64,000 bases of DNA from Silvibacterium acidisoli (lineage in GTDB: Bacteria > Acidobacteriota > Terriglobia > Terriglobales > Acidobacteriaceae): contig CP085323.1 of NCBI GenBank assembly GCA_022870745.1, positions 2,790,001 through 2,854,000 on the forward strand, written 5' to 3'. Both the position numbers and the translations under genes were made by a program. Below, piece after piece: positions 1 through 7,280 of this stretch; the stretch's first letter is position 1, and each line of letters opens with the position of its first letter. The notes under the pieces were generated by a model, which was given only the letters and a program-made list of their open reading frames with translations, was not told where the DNA came from and ran no database searches.

Positions 1-692
1 GCGAGGTAGAAATTTTCCGGCAGGGTGTAGCTCTCATCCCACGTGTATGCAAGGTTCGGATGAGGCCGGGCGGCCATTTCGTCGCGGTTCAAAGCCTTTG
101 GCGGAAGCCACTGCATCACCGCGTCGGTGGCCTTGTCGAGCACCTTCAGCGCGTCCGGGCAGCCCGCAAACTGGTGCGCATCGATCAGTCCGCAGTTTGT
201 CTTGTCGTAGGTGTAACAGGGAAGGCAGTAGCCCTCATAGAATTTCGCCTGCGCCGTCGGCGCGAAGCCTTCGACAAGCGAATGCACCTTTGCCTGCGTC
301 GCTTTATCTCCGGTCACTGCATAGGCGCGGGCAAGGCCTGACATGTACTGGCCAAACGTATGGCCGGGGATGTAGCCGGTCATGTTCTTCGGAGGGTTGA
401 AATCTTTCGACGGCGAGTACCATCCCCCCATATCCTCGCCCGGAGCAGGCAGGCCTACAAGCTGGCGGAAGGGCTTCAGCAGGTCGTCGTCGGGGATGCT
501 CATGAACAGCGAGACATTCTGGTGGAACTGGTCAAGCATCGGGCCATCGAGAAGCTGCACATCTCCGTACTCGAACTGTGACAGCCGGGTTGACCCCGCA
601 GTTTCGAACGCAAAAGATTTGTTGCGTAATACGGCTGTTGCCGCAGCAAGAGCCGCGCCATTCTTCAGAAAGTCCCGTCGCGATCCAGACAC
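1..692 (-). CDS. GH127-type (DUF1680) glycoside hydrolase, Tat-exported, 3' end cut by window
   Basis: The minus strand reads from a GTG start at 692, two codons after an in-frame TGA, and stays open to the window edge. The N-terminus begins SGSRRDFLKNGAAL, a near-perfect twin-arginine signal (SRRxFLK) followed by an Ala-rich hydrophobic stretch, so the protein is probably exported folded through Tat. The mature part (LLDGPMLDQFHQN..., GGWYSPSK, IPGHTFGQYMSGLARAYA) matches my memory of the beta-L-arabinofuranosidase GH127/DUF1680 family, whose members release arabinofuranose from plant glycans. Only about 230 residues are visible, so the catalytic Cys/Glu region lies outside the window and substrate cannot be judged. 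The gene was placed by reading the frame directly because it uses GTG and lacks a stop here. Confidence 0.8.
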   Translation of the reverse strand, partial: MSGSRRDFLKNGAALAAATAVLRNKSFAFETAGSTRLSQFEYGDVQLLDGPMLDQFHQNVSLFMSIPDDDLLKPFRQLVGLPAPGEDMGGWYSPSKDFNPPKNMTGYIPGHTFGQYMSGLARAYAVTGDKATQAKVHSLVEGFAPTAQAKFYEGYCLPCYTYDKTNCGLIDAHQFAGCPDALKVLDKATDAVMQWLPPKALNRDEMAARPHPNLAYTWDESYTLPENFYL

Positions 693-763
693 ACGTCACC
701 CCGTTAAACTGTCCTGATGCTTTTGTAGAGGACTATACCACCTGAAAACAGCAGGTGTTGAGG

Positions 764-2296
764 CTACGCATCCGGTCGCAACACGTAGATCCGATAGCCG
801 CGATACGCGCCCATGGCCGGCGGAAAATAACGATCGGTGTAAAGCGTGTAGTGGGTGTTCAGGTAGTCTCGGAACTTCGGCCAGCGATCGAGCTTGCTGT
901 AATCGTTCGCCCTTTCGGGATAGAGCCAGCGTCCGAGAACGATTACCCGCGGCCGATTGGCAAGGAACTGCGCCCAGAAGCGGTCCTGTGAATCCTCGAT
1001 CGCGACATCGCGCCTGGAACTGAAGATGAAGTAGTCGTAGACCAGTCCTGTTGCCTGTACAAGGTGCATGCGGTAGAAAACCGTCGCGCAGTCGGGCAGC
1101 ATGGTGAAGCACTGTGCGTGCCCTGACAGCTGGGTTCCGCCGAGTGTCTGCAGGTCGGCGGTGAGCGCGACATTGAAGGCTTCGTCCCAGTGGGCGTGGG
1201 TGCTGCGCGCAGTGAACAGCGTTGCGCTCACCATGGCGTAGGCAAGTCCGGCATAGCCCAGCGTGCGCAGCCACCCGCGCTTGCGGAGCGCAAGGGTCAG
1301 CTCGATGGCGACGGACAACAGGATGAATGCCGTGATGGGATAACGGTGGTAGACCCAGCCTTTGCCTTGCACGATCTCAGAGAAAGCGCCAAAGCCGATG
1401 CCGGCGAGCAGGAGAAGCCGTTCCCAGTTCCAGCTCCGGCGCTGAGCCCAGCCTGCCACGGCTCCAAGCGCAAGAAGCGTACCGATGGAAGGCACAATCG
1501 AACGGCGCAGCAGGTCGAGCGGTTGTTTCCGGTCGAGCGCGGCGTAGTAAGGCAGCAGGTATTTCACCGTGTGGAGGAACGCGAAGACGGCATGTTCCCG
1601 AGCAAGGAAGGCGAGCGCGGCGATCAACGGCAATGCCATGCCGGCGAGCGAAATCGCCAGAGCCGCCCCAAAGGGTTTCCTCTGCCTGTACCGCTGCCAG
1701 CAGTAAGCCGCAAGCAGGAAGAACGCGAAGACGATGGCCTGCGGCTTGAAGGTCGCGGTGGCAGATGCGCAGATACCGAAAAGGAAGAGAAGCCAGGGCT
1801 TGTTTCGCCTCTCTGCCTCAAACAGAAAAGCAAAGGCGCAGAGCAGGACGACGGAGAGGATGTAATCGCGCTGGCCCATCTGTGCGGGGCCATCATGCGC
1901 GTGGAAGAGAATGAATGTGGATCCTGCGAGCACGCCGGCGAACCAGTCATACGGAATCGCAATGATGAACATTGCGATTCCCGAAACGGCAGCCAGTCCC
2001 AGGTCGAACCCTCGCCAGGCGAATGAACTGCTGCCTAGCACATGCATGACGCTCCAGTAGGTCATGTAGCTGCCCGGCATGTTCATCTCTATGGTGTCGA
2101 GGTACGGGCGCATGCCATGGTCCATCAGCCAGCAGAGATAGCTGCTTTGCGCCGGGTCATTTACCTCAAGCCAATGCCAGCTGCGAAATGCGAAAACTAC
2201 AAGGCATACGCCCAGCCAGATTGTCAGCGCGGCAAAGAGCCAGAAACGCGAGGCAGGCTGTTTAGGAATGGCAAAGCGCGAATCGGAAAAAGCCAA
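764..2296 (-). CDS. GT-C fold membrane glycosyltransferase-like protein (GT39/ArnT superfamily)
   Basis: This 510-residue protein is mostly hydrophobic, with about ten predicted transmembrane segments starting at residues 18-38. The first extracytoplasmic loop carries an acidic residue in VNDPAQ (D47) followed by EMNMPGSY (E70), the position where GT-C enzymes of the PMT/ArnT superfamily hold their catalytic or metal-binding acids. A soluble C-terminal part (about 370-510) faces outward. Known members transfer sugars from polyprenyl-phosphate donors to lipid, protein or glycan acceptors at the periplasmic face. I infer the general role only; donor and acceptor are unknown. It lies 71 bp from the Tat-exported GH127 protein on the same strand, which may or may not be functional linkage. 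Confidence 0.6.
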   Translation of the reverse strand: MAFSDSRFAIPKQPASRFWLFAALTIWLGVCLVVFAFRSWHWLEVNDPAQSSYLCWLMDHGMRPYLDTIEMNMPGSYMTYWSVMHVLGSSSFAWRGFDLGLAAVSGIAMFIIAIPYDWFAGVLAGSTFILFHAHDGPAQMGQRDYILSVVLLCAFAFLFEAERRNKPWLLFLFGICASATATFKPQAIVFAFFLLAAYCWQRYRQRKPFGAALAISLAGMALPLIAALAFLAREHAVFAFLHTVKYLLPYYAALDRKQPLDLLRRSIVPSIGTLLALGAVAGWAQRRSWNWERLLLLAGIGFGAFSEIVQGKGWVYHRYPITAFILLSVAIELTLALRKRGWLRTLGYAGLAYAMVSATLFTARSTHAHWDEAFNVALTADLQTLGGTQLSGHAQCFTMLPDCATVFYRMHLVQATGLVYDYFIFSSRRDVAIEDSQDRFWAQFLANRPRVIVLGRWLYPERANDYSKLDRWPKFRDYLNTHYTLYTDRYFPPAMGAYRGYRIYVLRPDA

Positions 2297-2399
2297 GACG
2301 GAGGGGCGTCTCCTGTAGAGGATGGATAAAGGATAGACGGCGTAAGGGATATGCAGGCCGCTTTTCAGCCGGCGAAATCCTTACTCCCCCCTCAACCGA

Positions 2400-2429
2400 C
2401 GCACTTGAGACGATTGCTGCCCAAGTGCG
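2400..2429. terminator. inverted repeat downstream of the SnoaL-like gene
   Basis: An 8-bp perfect stem (CGCACTTG / CAAGTGCG) with a 14-nt loop sits just beyond the stop of the gene ending at 2448 on the minus strand. No clear T-run follows, so intrinsic termination is possible but not established. Confidence 0.3.
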
Positions 2430-2447
2430 CCGGGGAGGGCGTCATTG

Positions 2448-2807
2448 CTAGAGCTTCCAGAAGCCGGCGAGATGCGTGATCCGGCCCTGCTGTTCGTCGA
2501 AACGAGCATAGCTGTGCCCGTTTACGAGCGCCACGTCGTTTCGATCGAACATCGTCCATGCGGCGAGAAGCTGTCCATGCTGCTGACGCAGTAAAGTGCT
2601 GCGGAAATAACAGCCATTGAACTGCGATTGGAATTCGGTGATGGTAGCGACCATGCGATCGATGCCTCGGTCATCACTGTCCGGGCTGGTAAAGGCGACA
2701 TCTTGGGCGAGGCTCGATCGCAGAAGACGGTCGCGTTCTTCGGCCGGCACGTCCGACCATGCATGCTGATAGGTATTCCATAGCCGATGCAGCGTTTCGT
2801 CGGTCAT
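2448..2807 (-). CDS. SnoaL-like / NTF2-fold small protein
   Basis: The protein is 119 residues when started at the ATG at 2807 (MTDETLHRLW). That start is chosen because AAAGGAG lies eight bases upstream, and because a longer reading would run into the divergent AraC gene. The sequence has the pattern of SnoaL-like NTF2-fold proteins: an N-terminal helix with W residues, LAQDVAFTSPDSD, GIDRMVATITEFQSQF, and a closing strand RITHLAGFWKL. Such folds serve as small-molecule isomerases, dehydratases or ligand-binding proteins. No substrate can be assigned. The AraC-type gene starts 112 bp away in the opposite direction and could regulate it. Confidence 0.7.
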   Translation of the reverse strand: MTDETLHRLWNTYQHAWSDVPAEERDRLLRSSLAQDVAFTSPDSDDRGIDRMVATITEFQSQFNGCYFRSTLLRQQHGQLLAAWTMFDRNDVALVNGHSYARFDEQQGRITHLAGFWKL

Positions 2808-2919
2808 AGGGGGCTCCTTTGTGAAAGCAGGATTGCGTCTTACTTCTTCACCATAAAGATCCTTGGCCATGAGATCGATAATGAAGCATCCTGATTTCTT
2901 TACAGATCGTCCAATCTGA

Positions 2920-3843
2920 ATGGACCCGTTCCTTGATGTAATCCGCCTCTTGCGACCGCAGGCCACTCTGTGGTCGCGGGTGGAGGCGACCGGCCGCTGG
3001 GGGCTCTCGTTTCAGCAGCACGATGACCTGCTGTTCTGCCTGGTGGAGAGTGGCTCGTGCGAGTTGATAAGGCCGGGCCAGGCGTCTTTGCCGTTGCAGG
3101 CAGCAGACTTCGTGCTGGTGCGCACCTCAACGCCATTCAGGCTGGCTACGGATGCCGGCGTTGAAGACACGGACAGTGAAGCGGTGATTCCCGGAGCAGG
3201 CGCGGTTGTGACACTGGGGAGCGGAAGCGGTCCGCGCACGGTGCTCCGCGGGGGCAGGTTTGTCTTTGACACGGCAAACGAACAGTTGCTCACAGGGCTG
3301 TTGCCGCAGGCGGTCCATGTGCAGGCCACCTCCTCTGCTTCGGAGCGCGTGCGGGCGCTGCTCGCAATGAACGAGTCAGAATCCGCCATGTCTGCTCCCG
3401 GAGGCGAGTTTGTGATCACCCGGCTGATGGAGCTGGTGCTGGTCGAGATCCTGCGCAACCCCGCGTTTCAGCCGGACCAGGTTCCCACCGGATTGCTGGC
3501 GGGGTTGGGTGATCCGGCGATGGCACAGGCACTGGTCGCGATGCATGGCGATGTCGCGCGACGGTGGACAACGGCGAAACTGGCGCGATTATGTGGCATG
3601 TCCCGCTCGGCGTTTGCCGCGCGCTTCGCAAGGATTGTCGGTCCTGGACCGGTGCAATACCTGCAGCAGTGGCGCATTGCTCTAGCCAAGGACGAACTGC
3701 GGCACGGCCTGCGCAGCGTTGGCGAGATCGCGCTGGCAGTCGGATTTCAGTCCGGCAGCGCGTTCAGTACCGCTTTCACTCGCGCCGTGGGTTGCTCCCC
3801 ACGCCAGTTCGCGGAAAGTTCGCGAATGCTTTCTCCGCAATGA
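2920..3843 (+). CDS. AraC-family transcriptional regulator with N-terminal cupin domain
   Basis: This is a 307-residue protein. Residues 1-190 resemble the cupin_6 ligand-binding domain of AraC regulators (GLSFQQHDDLLFCLVESGSC, PLQAADFVLVRTSTPFRL). Residues 195-305 form the double helix-turn-helix: WTTAKLARLCGMSRSAFAARF, then GEIALAVGFQSGSAFSTAFTRAVGCSPRQF, the classic second HTH with its G(F)xSxxxFxxxFxxxxGxxPxxF pattern. It is divergent from the SnoaL-like gene, so it probably controls that gene and itself. The effector is unknown. It lies immediately outside the left boundary of the putative tRNA-Lys island, so it may belong to the ancestral chromosome. Confidence 0.85.
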   Translation: MDPFLDVIRLLRPQATLWSRVEATGRWGLSFQQHDDLLFCLVESGSCELIRPGQASLPLQAADFVLVRTSTPFRLATDAGVEDTDSEAVIPGAGAVVTLGSGSGPRTVLRGGRFVFDTANEQLLTGLLPQAVHVQATSSASERVRALLAMNESESAMSAPGGEFVITRLMELVLVEILRNPAFQPDQVPTGLLAGLGDPAMAQALVAMHGDVARRWTTAKLARLCGMSRSAFAARFARIVGPGPVQYLQQWRIALAKDELRHGLRSVGEIALAVGFQSGSAFSTAFTRAVGCSPRQFAESSRMLSPQ

Positions 3844-3893
3844 GAAAAACGCCTTCCATTTGGAGGCATTCGCGTGAACCTGAACTTTTCAGA

Positions 3894-3942
3894 TGGTGGA
3901 CGCGGAAGGAATCGAACCTTCAACCTGCCGATTAAGCGTCGA
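3894..3942 (-). pseudogene. 3' fragment of tRNA-Lys (probable attachment-site remnant)
   Basis: On the minus strand this stretch contains part of the anticodon arm, the variable loop, the T arm with TTCGATT loop, the acceptor 3' strand CGCGTCC, the discriminator A and an encoded CCA, all matching the intact tRNA-Lys at 16878-16953. Similarity stops at 3942, within the anticodon stem, so there is no D arm or 5' acceptor strand and it cannot make a tRNA. Differences from the intact copy fall at 3928 and 3937. Such 3' tRNA fragments are typical att scars. Confidence 0.8.
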
Positions 3943-4109
3943 TAGAGAAGAAATCGTAACCTGCTGTTAATTCATTCTGAAACAGTAGTTTGCAGTAATT
4001 AACGCCCGCACCGATGCAATGCTGCAAGCTGAAAATGCTTGAAACCTATGGAGAGATTTGACTCTGTACGCCACGTTTACTCCACGCTATCGCTGCCTGT
4101 CTGGCCGCT

Positions 4110-5315
4110 CTAGCAAAGCTGTTTACTCATATGAATGCCCAGTTTGAGCGTGCCGATGGCGAGCAGCAGGTAGATAGCTGACGTGGCGCTGATGCATGGT
4201 CCCATGCCGAAGCGGCGCGCTCCGATTGCAATCGCGACAGGAGCAATGCCTCCGCCGAGCCATCCGAGCGAGTTCATGGTCCCGGCAGCAACTCCCCGGT
4301 TTTCAGCTGGTACGACATCGTAGAGCGAGGCCCACATATTTGCGTCATAAACTCCTTTGGAAAGTCCCAAGCCCAATAGGCCTATGACGAGTCCCTTCAG
4401 CGAGGATGTACTCCCTACGAGGAATAAAAACGGTGCTCCCAGGAAAAGCCCACAGGCTTGTACGATCTGGCGTCCCCCGCTTGACCAGGCGGTTGCGCGA
4501 TCTCCCAGATAGCCGCCAAGCAGCACCCCTATGACAGACGCGGTCTGCAGGTATGCCGTGCTGCTTATTCCGGCCTGGCCGAGATTCATCTTGAACTTGG
4601 TGAAGAGGAAAGTCGGCAGCCATGTGAGAAAAACCATGGCGACAAAATTGGCGCCAATAAAGGTTGCAATAATCGCATTCGATTCGGAAATACCAAGAAT
4701 ATGGATCAGGTCCATAACAAAGCTTTTTGATGAGCTTTGTTCATGGTCTGTTCGCGGCGGTGTTTTCATGAGTGCGGCAAGCGCAATTCCCAGCAGAATG
4801 CCGAAGATCCCGAGAAATAGAAAAGATGCACGCCAGCCATGTTGTTCTGCAACGTAGCCTGCAATCGATCCCCCAGCTACGGTACCGGCATACACGCTCG
4901 ATTGATGAATGGCCATGGCCCGGGAGCGGGTCTTCGGACCGTGGTAAAGCGCGATCAGGGTCATGGCCGCAGGAAAATAAAAGGCTTCCGAGAAGCCCCC
5001 GAGGGTTCGGAAGACAACGAGACTGCTGTATCCGCGCGCATATCCTGTAGCCGCAGTGACGACAGACCAGAACGCCAGAGCCCATAAAACGACACTTCGC
5101 GGAGAAACACGATCTGAAATCCATCCCGCAATGGGGCCGGAGATCGCGTAAACCCACATGAAAGAAGACGCGATAATGCCAAGCTGCAGATCGTTCAGGT
5201 TCATCTGCTGACGAATTTGCGGAAAGAGCGAAAAGATGGACTGCCGGTCTGCGTAATTGCAGAAGCAGACAAGCCACAGCATGCCGACCAGGAACCAGGC
5301 GTAACGCGACTTCAT
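4110..5315 (-). CDS. MFS transporter, anion:cation symporter (sugar-acid) type
   Basis: The 401-residue protein has about twelve hydrophobic segments. It opens with YAWFLVGMLWLVCFCNYADRQ, and its loop 2-3 region reads GPIAGWISDRVSPRSVV, the MFS motif A region. The N-terminal pattern (NYxDR, SxFxxxYAxxGPxxGWxxDR) is that of the ACS family, which imports galactonate, glucarate, hexuronates or similar organic anions with protons. It is divergent from the DapA/NanA-type aldolase, so I infer it brings that enzyme's substrate, probably an acidic sugar, across the inner membrane. The exact substrate is not visible. The 168-174-bp spacer between the two genes is AT-rich and likely holds both promoters. 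Confidence 0.8.
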   Translation of the reverse strand: MKSRYAWFLVGMLWLVCFCNYADRQSIFSLFPQIRQQMNLNDLQLGIIASSFMWVYAISGPIAGWISDRVSPRSVVLWALAFWSVVTAATGYARGYSSLVVFRTLGGFSEAFYFPAAMTLIALYHGPKTRSRAMAIHQSSVYAGTVAGGSIAGYVAEQHGWRASFLFLGIFGILLGIALAALMKTPPRTDHEQSSSKSFVMDLIHILGISESNAIIATFIGANFVAMVFLTWLPTFLFTKFKMNLGQAGISSTAYLQTASVIGVLLGGYLGDRATAWSSGGRQIVQACGLFLGAPFLFLVGSTSSLKGLVIGLLGLGLSKGVYDANMWASLYDVVPAENRGVAAGTMNSLGWLGGGIAPVAIAIGARRFGMGPCISATSAIYLLLAIGTLKLGIHMSKQLC

Positions 5316-5350
5316 GACAGGCGCAGGATCTCCCTCTTTAATTTAGGGCA

Positions 5351-5376
5351 TGGAACGGTGAGAACAGATAGTTCCA
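5351..5376. promoter_or_regulatory. candidate operator in the transporter/aldolase divergent promoter
   Basis: TGGAAC at 5351-5356 is mirrored by GTTCCA at 5371-5376 (6-bp perfect arms, 14-bp spacer). A further GTTCCA occurs near 5413. The site lies between divergent genes with an IclR regulator encoded just downstream, so it is a candidate IclR site. The arms are short and this could be chance. Confidence 0.25.
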
Positions 5377-5489
5377 ACGCTTGTGAGTTTATATTTCAAA
5401 ATATCGAATATTGTTCCAAAAAAAGTTGTCATTGGTCCAGTTGTGATTGAAAATAGGAAAGAATTGTTCTGATCATTGGGAGTATGAAA

Positions 5490-6407
5490 ATGCAGCTTGC
5501 TCGCCCTTTGCGGGGAATCATTCCGCCGCTCGTGACCCCGCTCAGCGGACCTGACACCCTGGATGTTGCCGGACTGGAGCGATTGATTGATCACCAAATC
5601 CGTGGAGGAGTACACGGAATCTTTGTTTTGGGTACGACCGGCGAGGGGCCTGCGCTGGCTTATGAAACACGTCGTGAGCTGATTCGGCGCGTGGTGAAGC
5701 ACGTTGACGGTCGTGTGGCGGTGCTGGTTGGCGTTACGGACACGGCCTACTCGGAAACGCGCAAGCTGGCCCGTTATGCAGCCGAGGAGGGAGCAGATGC
5801 TGTTGTGGTGGCTCCGCCATACTACTTTTACTCCAGTCAACAGGACCTTCTTGAGATGGTCCGGCAGTTGGCGAAGGACTCCGATCTGCCAATCTTTCTC
5901 TACAACATGCCCAGCATGACGAAGATGTGGTTTGAGCCGGAGACAGTTTTAGAAGCGGCGAAAATCGATAAGGTTTACGGTCTCAAGGACAGCTCCGGGG
6001 ATCTCGATTATCTTGCCCGCGTTGTCGAGCTGATGCATGACAGGACTGACTTCACCATCCTGATCGGTCCGGAAGAACTGCTTCGCGATGGCATGAAGCT
6101 TGGGGCTCATGGTGGCGTGAACGGAGGCGCGAATGTGCTTCCGCAGCTTTACGTTGATTTGTACAGCGCTTGTGCAAAGGGTGAGGATGAGCTGAGCGAG
6201 AAGCTGCATCGACAGGTTCTGGACTTCGGTAATGCCGTCTATGACCCTGCTGACAAAGAGTATCGCCATATTCGTGGCCTGAAGTCAGGGCTCTCGGTGA
6301 TGGGTATCTGCAATGATCTGCCCGTGTGGCCCTACCGCCCATGCGGCGGGGTATTTCGTACCTCGGTTGCAGAATATTTGGAACGGCAGTTTCAGCTTCA
6401 GGTATAA
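5490..6407 (+). CDS. DapA/NanA-superfamily class I aldolase (dihydrodipicolinate synthase family)
   Basis: The ATG at 5490 is preferred over 5484 because GGGAG at 5478-5482 lies seven bases before it. The 305-residue length and motifs are those of the family: GTTGEG (about residues 48-53), the YNMP tyrosine (about Y138) and the Schiff-base lysine in YGLKDSSG (about K166). Family members either make dihydrodipicolinate for lysine or cleave/condense 2-keto acids, for example N-acetylneuraminate lyase and 2-keto-3-deoxy-sugar-acid aldolases. Here a sugar-acid transporter, an IclR regulator and a sialidase-like gene are close by, so a catabolic lyase acting on a 2-keto-3-deoxy acid or sialic acid-like sugar is more likely than lysine synthesis. 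It is followed after 22 bp by the IclR gene. Confidence 0.85.
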   Translation: MQLARPLRGIIPPLVTPLSGPDTLDVAGLERLIDHQIRGGVHGIFVLGTTGEGPALAYETRRELIRRVVKHVDGRVAVLVGVTDTAYSETRKLARYAAEEGADAVVVAPPYYFYSSQQDLLEMVRQLAKDSDLPIFLYNMPSMTKMWFEPETVLEAAKIDKVYGLKDSSGDLDYLARVVELMHDRTDFTILIGPEELLRDGMKLGAHGGVNGGANVLPQLYVDLYSACAKGEDELSEKLHRQVLDFGNAVYDPADKEYRHIRGLKSGLSVMGICNDLPVWPYRPCGGVFRTSVAEYLERQFQLQV

Positions 6408-6429
6408 ATGAAGCGAATGAACCGTTTCC

Positions 6430-7272
6430 ATGCTTAAAGATTCTAAGAAGACAGTCAAGAAGGTGGTAGCTCGTACCAGGTCTACCGCCGTTCCCGAAGA
6501 AAACCAGTACGCATCCCGCGCAGTGGCCAAGGCTTTTGCGCTGATGCGCATTCTGGGCAGTTCCGGCGAGCATCATTCGCTCAGCCGGCTTGCCGAAGAG
6601 ATCGACCTTACCAAGAGCTCAACTTTCCGCCTGCTGCAGACCCTCCAGGCACTTGGCGAAATTCGTCAAGATGAAGATGGTCGTTATTTGCTAGCCAGGC
6701 AGGATCGCTCGAGCCGTTACGCGCAGATCGTTTCCGCGCTGCAGCCGATTGCACGGGGGCCGATGCACGAGTTGCAAATGCGCTTCAAGGAAACGTTAAG
6801 CCTTGCCGTGCTCTTTCAGAATCACATTGAAGTCGTGAGCGTGATCGAGAGCCCGCAAATCGTACGCATGGCGAATACGGTGGGGCGCATCCTTCCGCCG
6901 CACGCCAGTTCTTTAGGCAAGGCCATTGCCGCCTTCCAGCGGGAAACGGTTGCGCAACATCTTTTCCAAAGCTACGGTCTTCCGCGGCTGACGAAGAACA
7001 CGATCACGGAAGAGTTTCTGCTGACGCGCGAGATGCAGCAGATCCGCGAGCGCGGCTATTCCACCGAGGATGAAGAGTCTGTACTGGACGGATGTTGCTT
7101 CGGTGTGCCGATCTTCTTCGATTCCGACTTCGCGGTTGCCGCGATGAGCATTTCCATGCCGAAATCGCGTGCTTTACCAGAGGAAGAAAACAAGCAGCTC
7201 ACAGCAGCGATGCGCCAGAGCGCGGCTGCTCTCTCCAAGCAGCTGCGTCAAGCGCTACGAGGCGGCTCTTAG
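6430..7272 (+). CDS. IclR-family transcriptional regulator
   Basis: The 280-residue protein starts with a basic tail (KKTVKKVVARTR), then a winged helix (about residues 35-95: AVAKAFALMRILGSSGEHHSLSR..., EIDLTKSSTFRLLQTLQALG). An effector-binding IclR domain follows at about 100-275, with VSVIESPQIVRMANTVGRILPPHASSLGKA and the late ERGYSTEDEESVLDGCCFGVPIF segment. IclR regulators usually control nearby sugar-acid catabolic genes and respond to a pathway metabolite. It is probably cotranscribed with the aldolase and may act on the divergent promoter at 5316-5489. Its stop codon overlaps by four bases the stop of the convergent glycosidase-like gene. Confidence 0.88.
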   Translation: MLKDSKKTVKKVVARTRSTAVPEENQYASRAVAKAFALMRILGSSGEHHSLSRLAEEIDLTKSSTFRLLQTLQALGEIRQDEDGRYLLARQDRSSRYAQIVSALQPIARGPMHELQMRFKETLSLAVLFQNHIEVVSVIESPQIVRMANTVGRILPPHASSLGKAIAAFQRETVAQHLFQSYGLPRLTKNTITEEFLLTREMQQIRERGYSTEDEESVLDGCCFGVPIFFDSDFAVAAMSISMPKSRALPEEENKQLTAAMRQSAAALSKQLRQALRGGS

Positions 7273-7280
7273 CGAGCCGC
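7262..7280. terminator. hairpin over the convergent stop codons of the IclR and glycosidase-like genes
   Basis: GCGGCTC (7262-7268) pairs perfectly with GAGCCGC (7274-7280) around a 5-nt loop containing both stop codons. It has no long T-run on either strand; it may act as a bidirectional terminator or simply end the two messages. Confidence 0.35.

Noticed and set aside
1190-2026. Long plus-strand open frame (278 residues) across the GT-C gene
   Set aside because: It is antisense to a clear membrane protein gene, is rich in charged and low-complexity residues, and matches no domain.
3841-3890. Possible terminator of the AraC gene (GCCTTCC...GGAGGC)
   Set aside because: The stem is short with a bulge and no T-run follows.
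5490-6407. Assigning the aldolase to lysine biosynthesis (dapA)
   Set aside because: The family motifs do not settle this, and transporter, IclR and sialidase-like neighbours favour a catabolic lyase.
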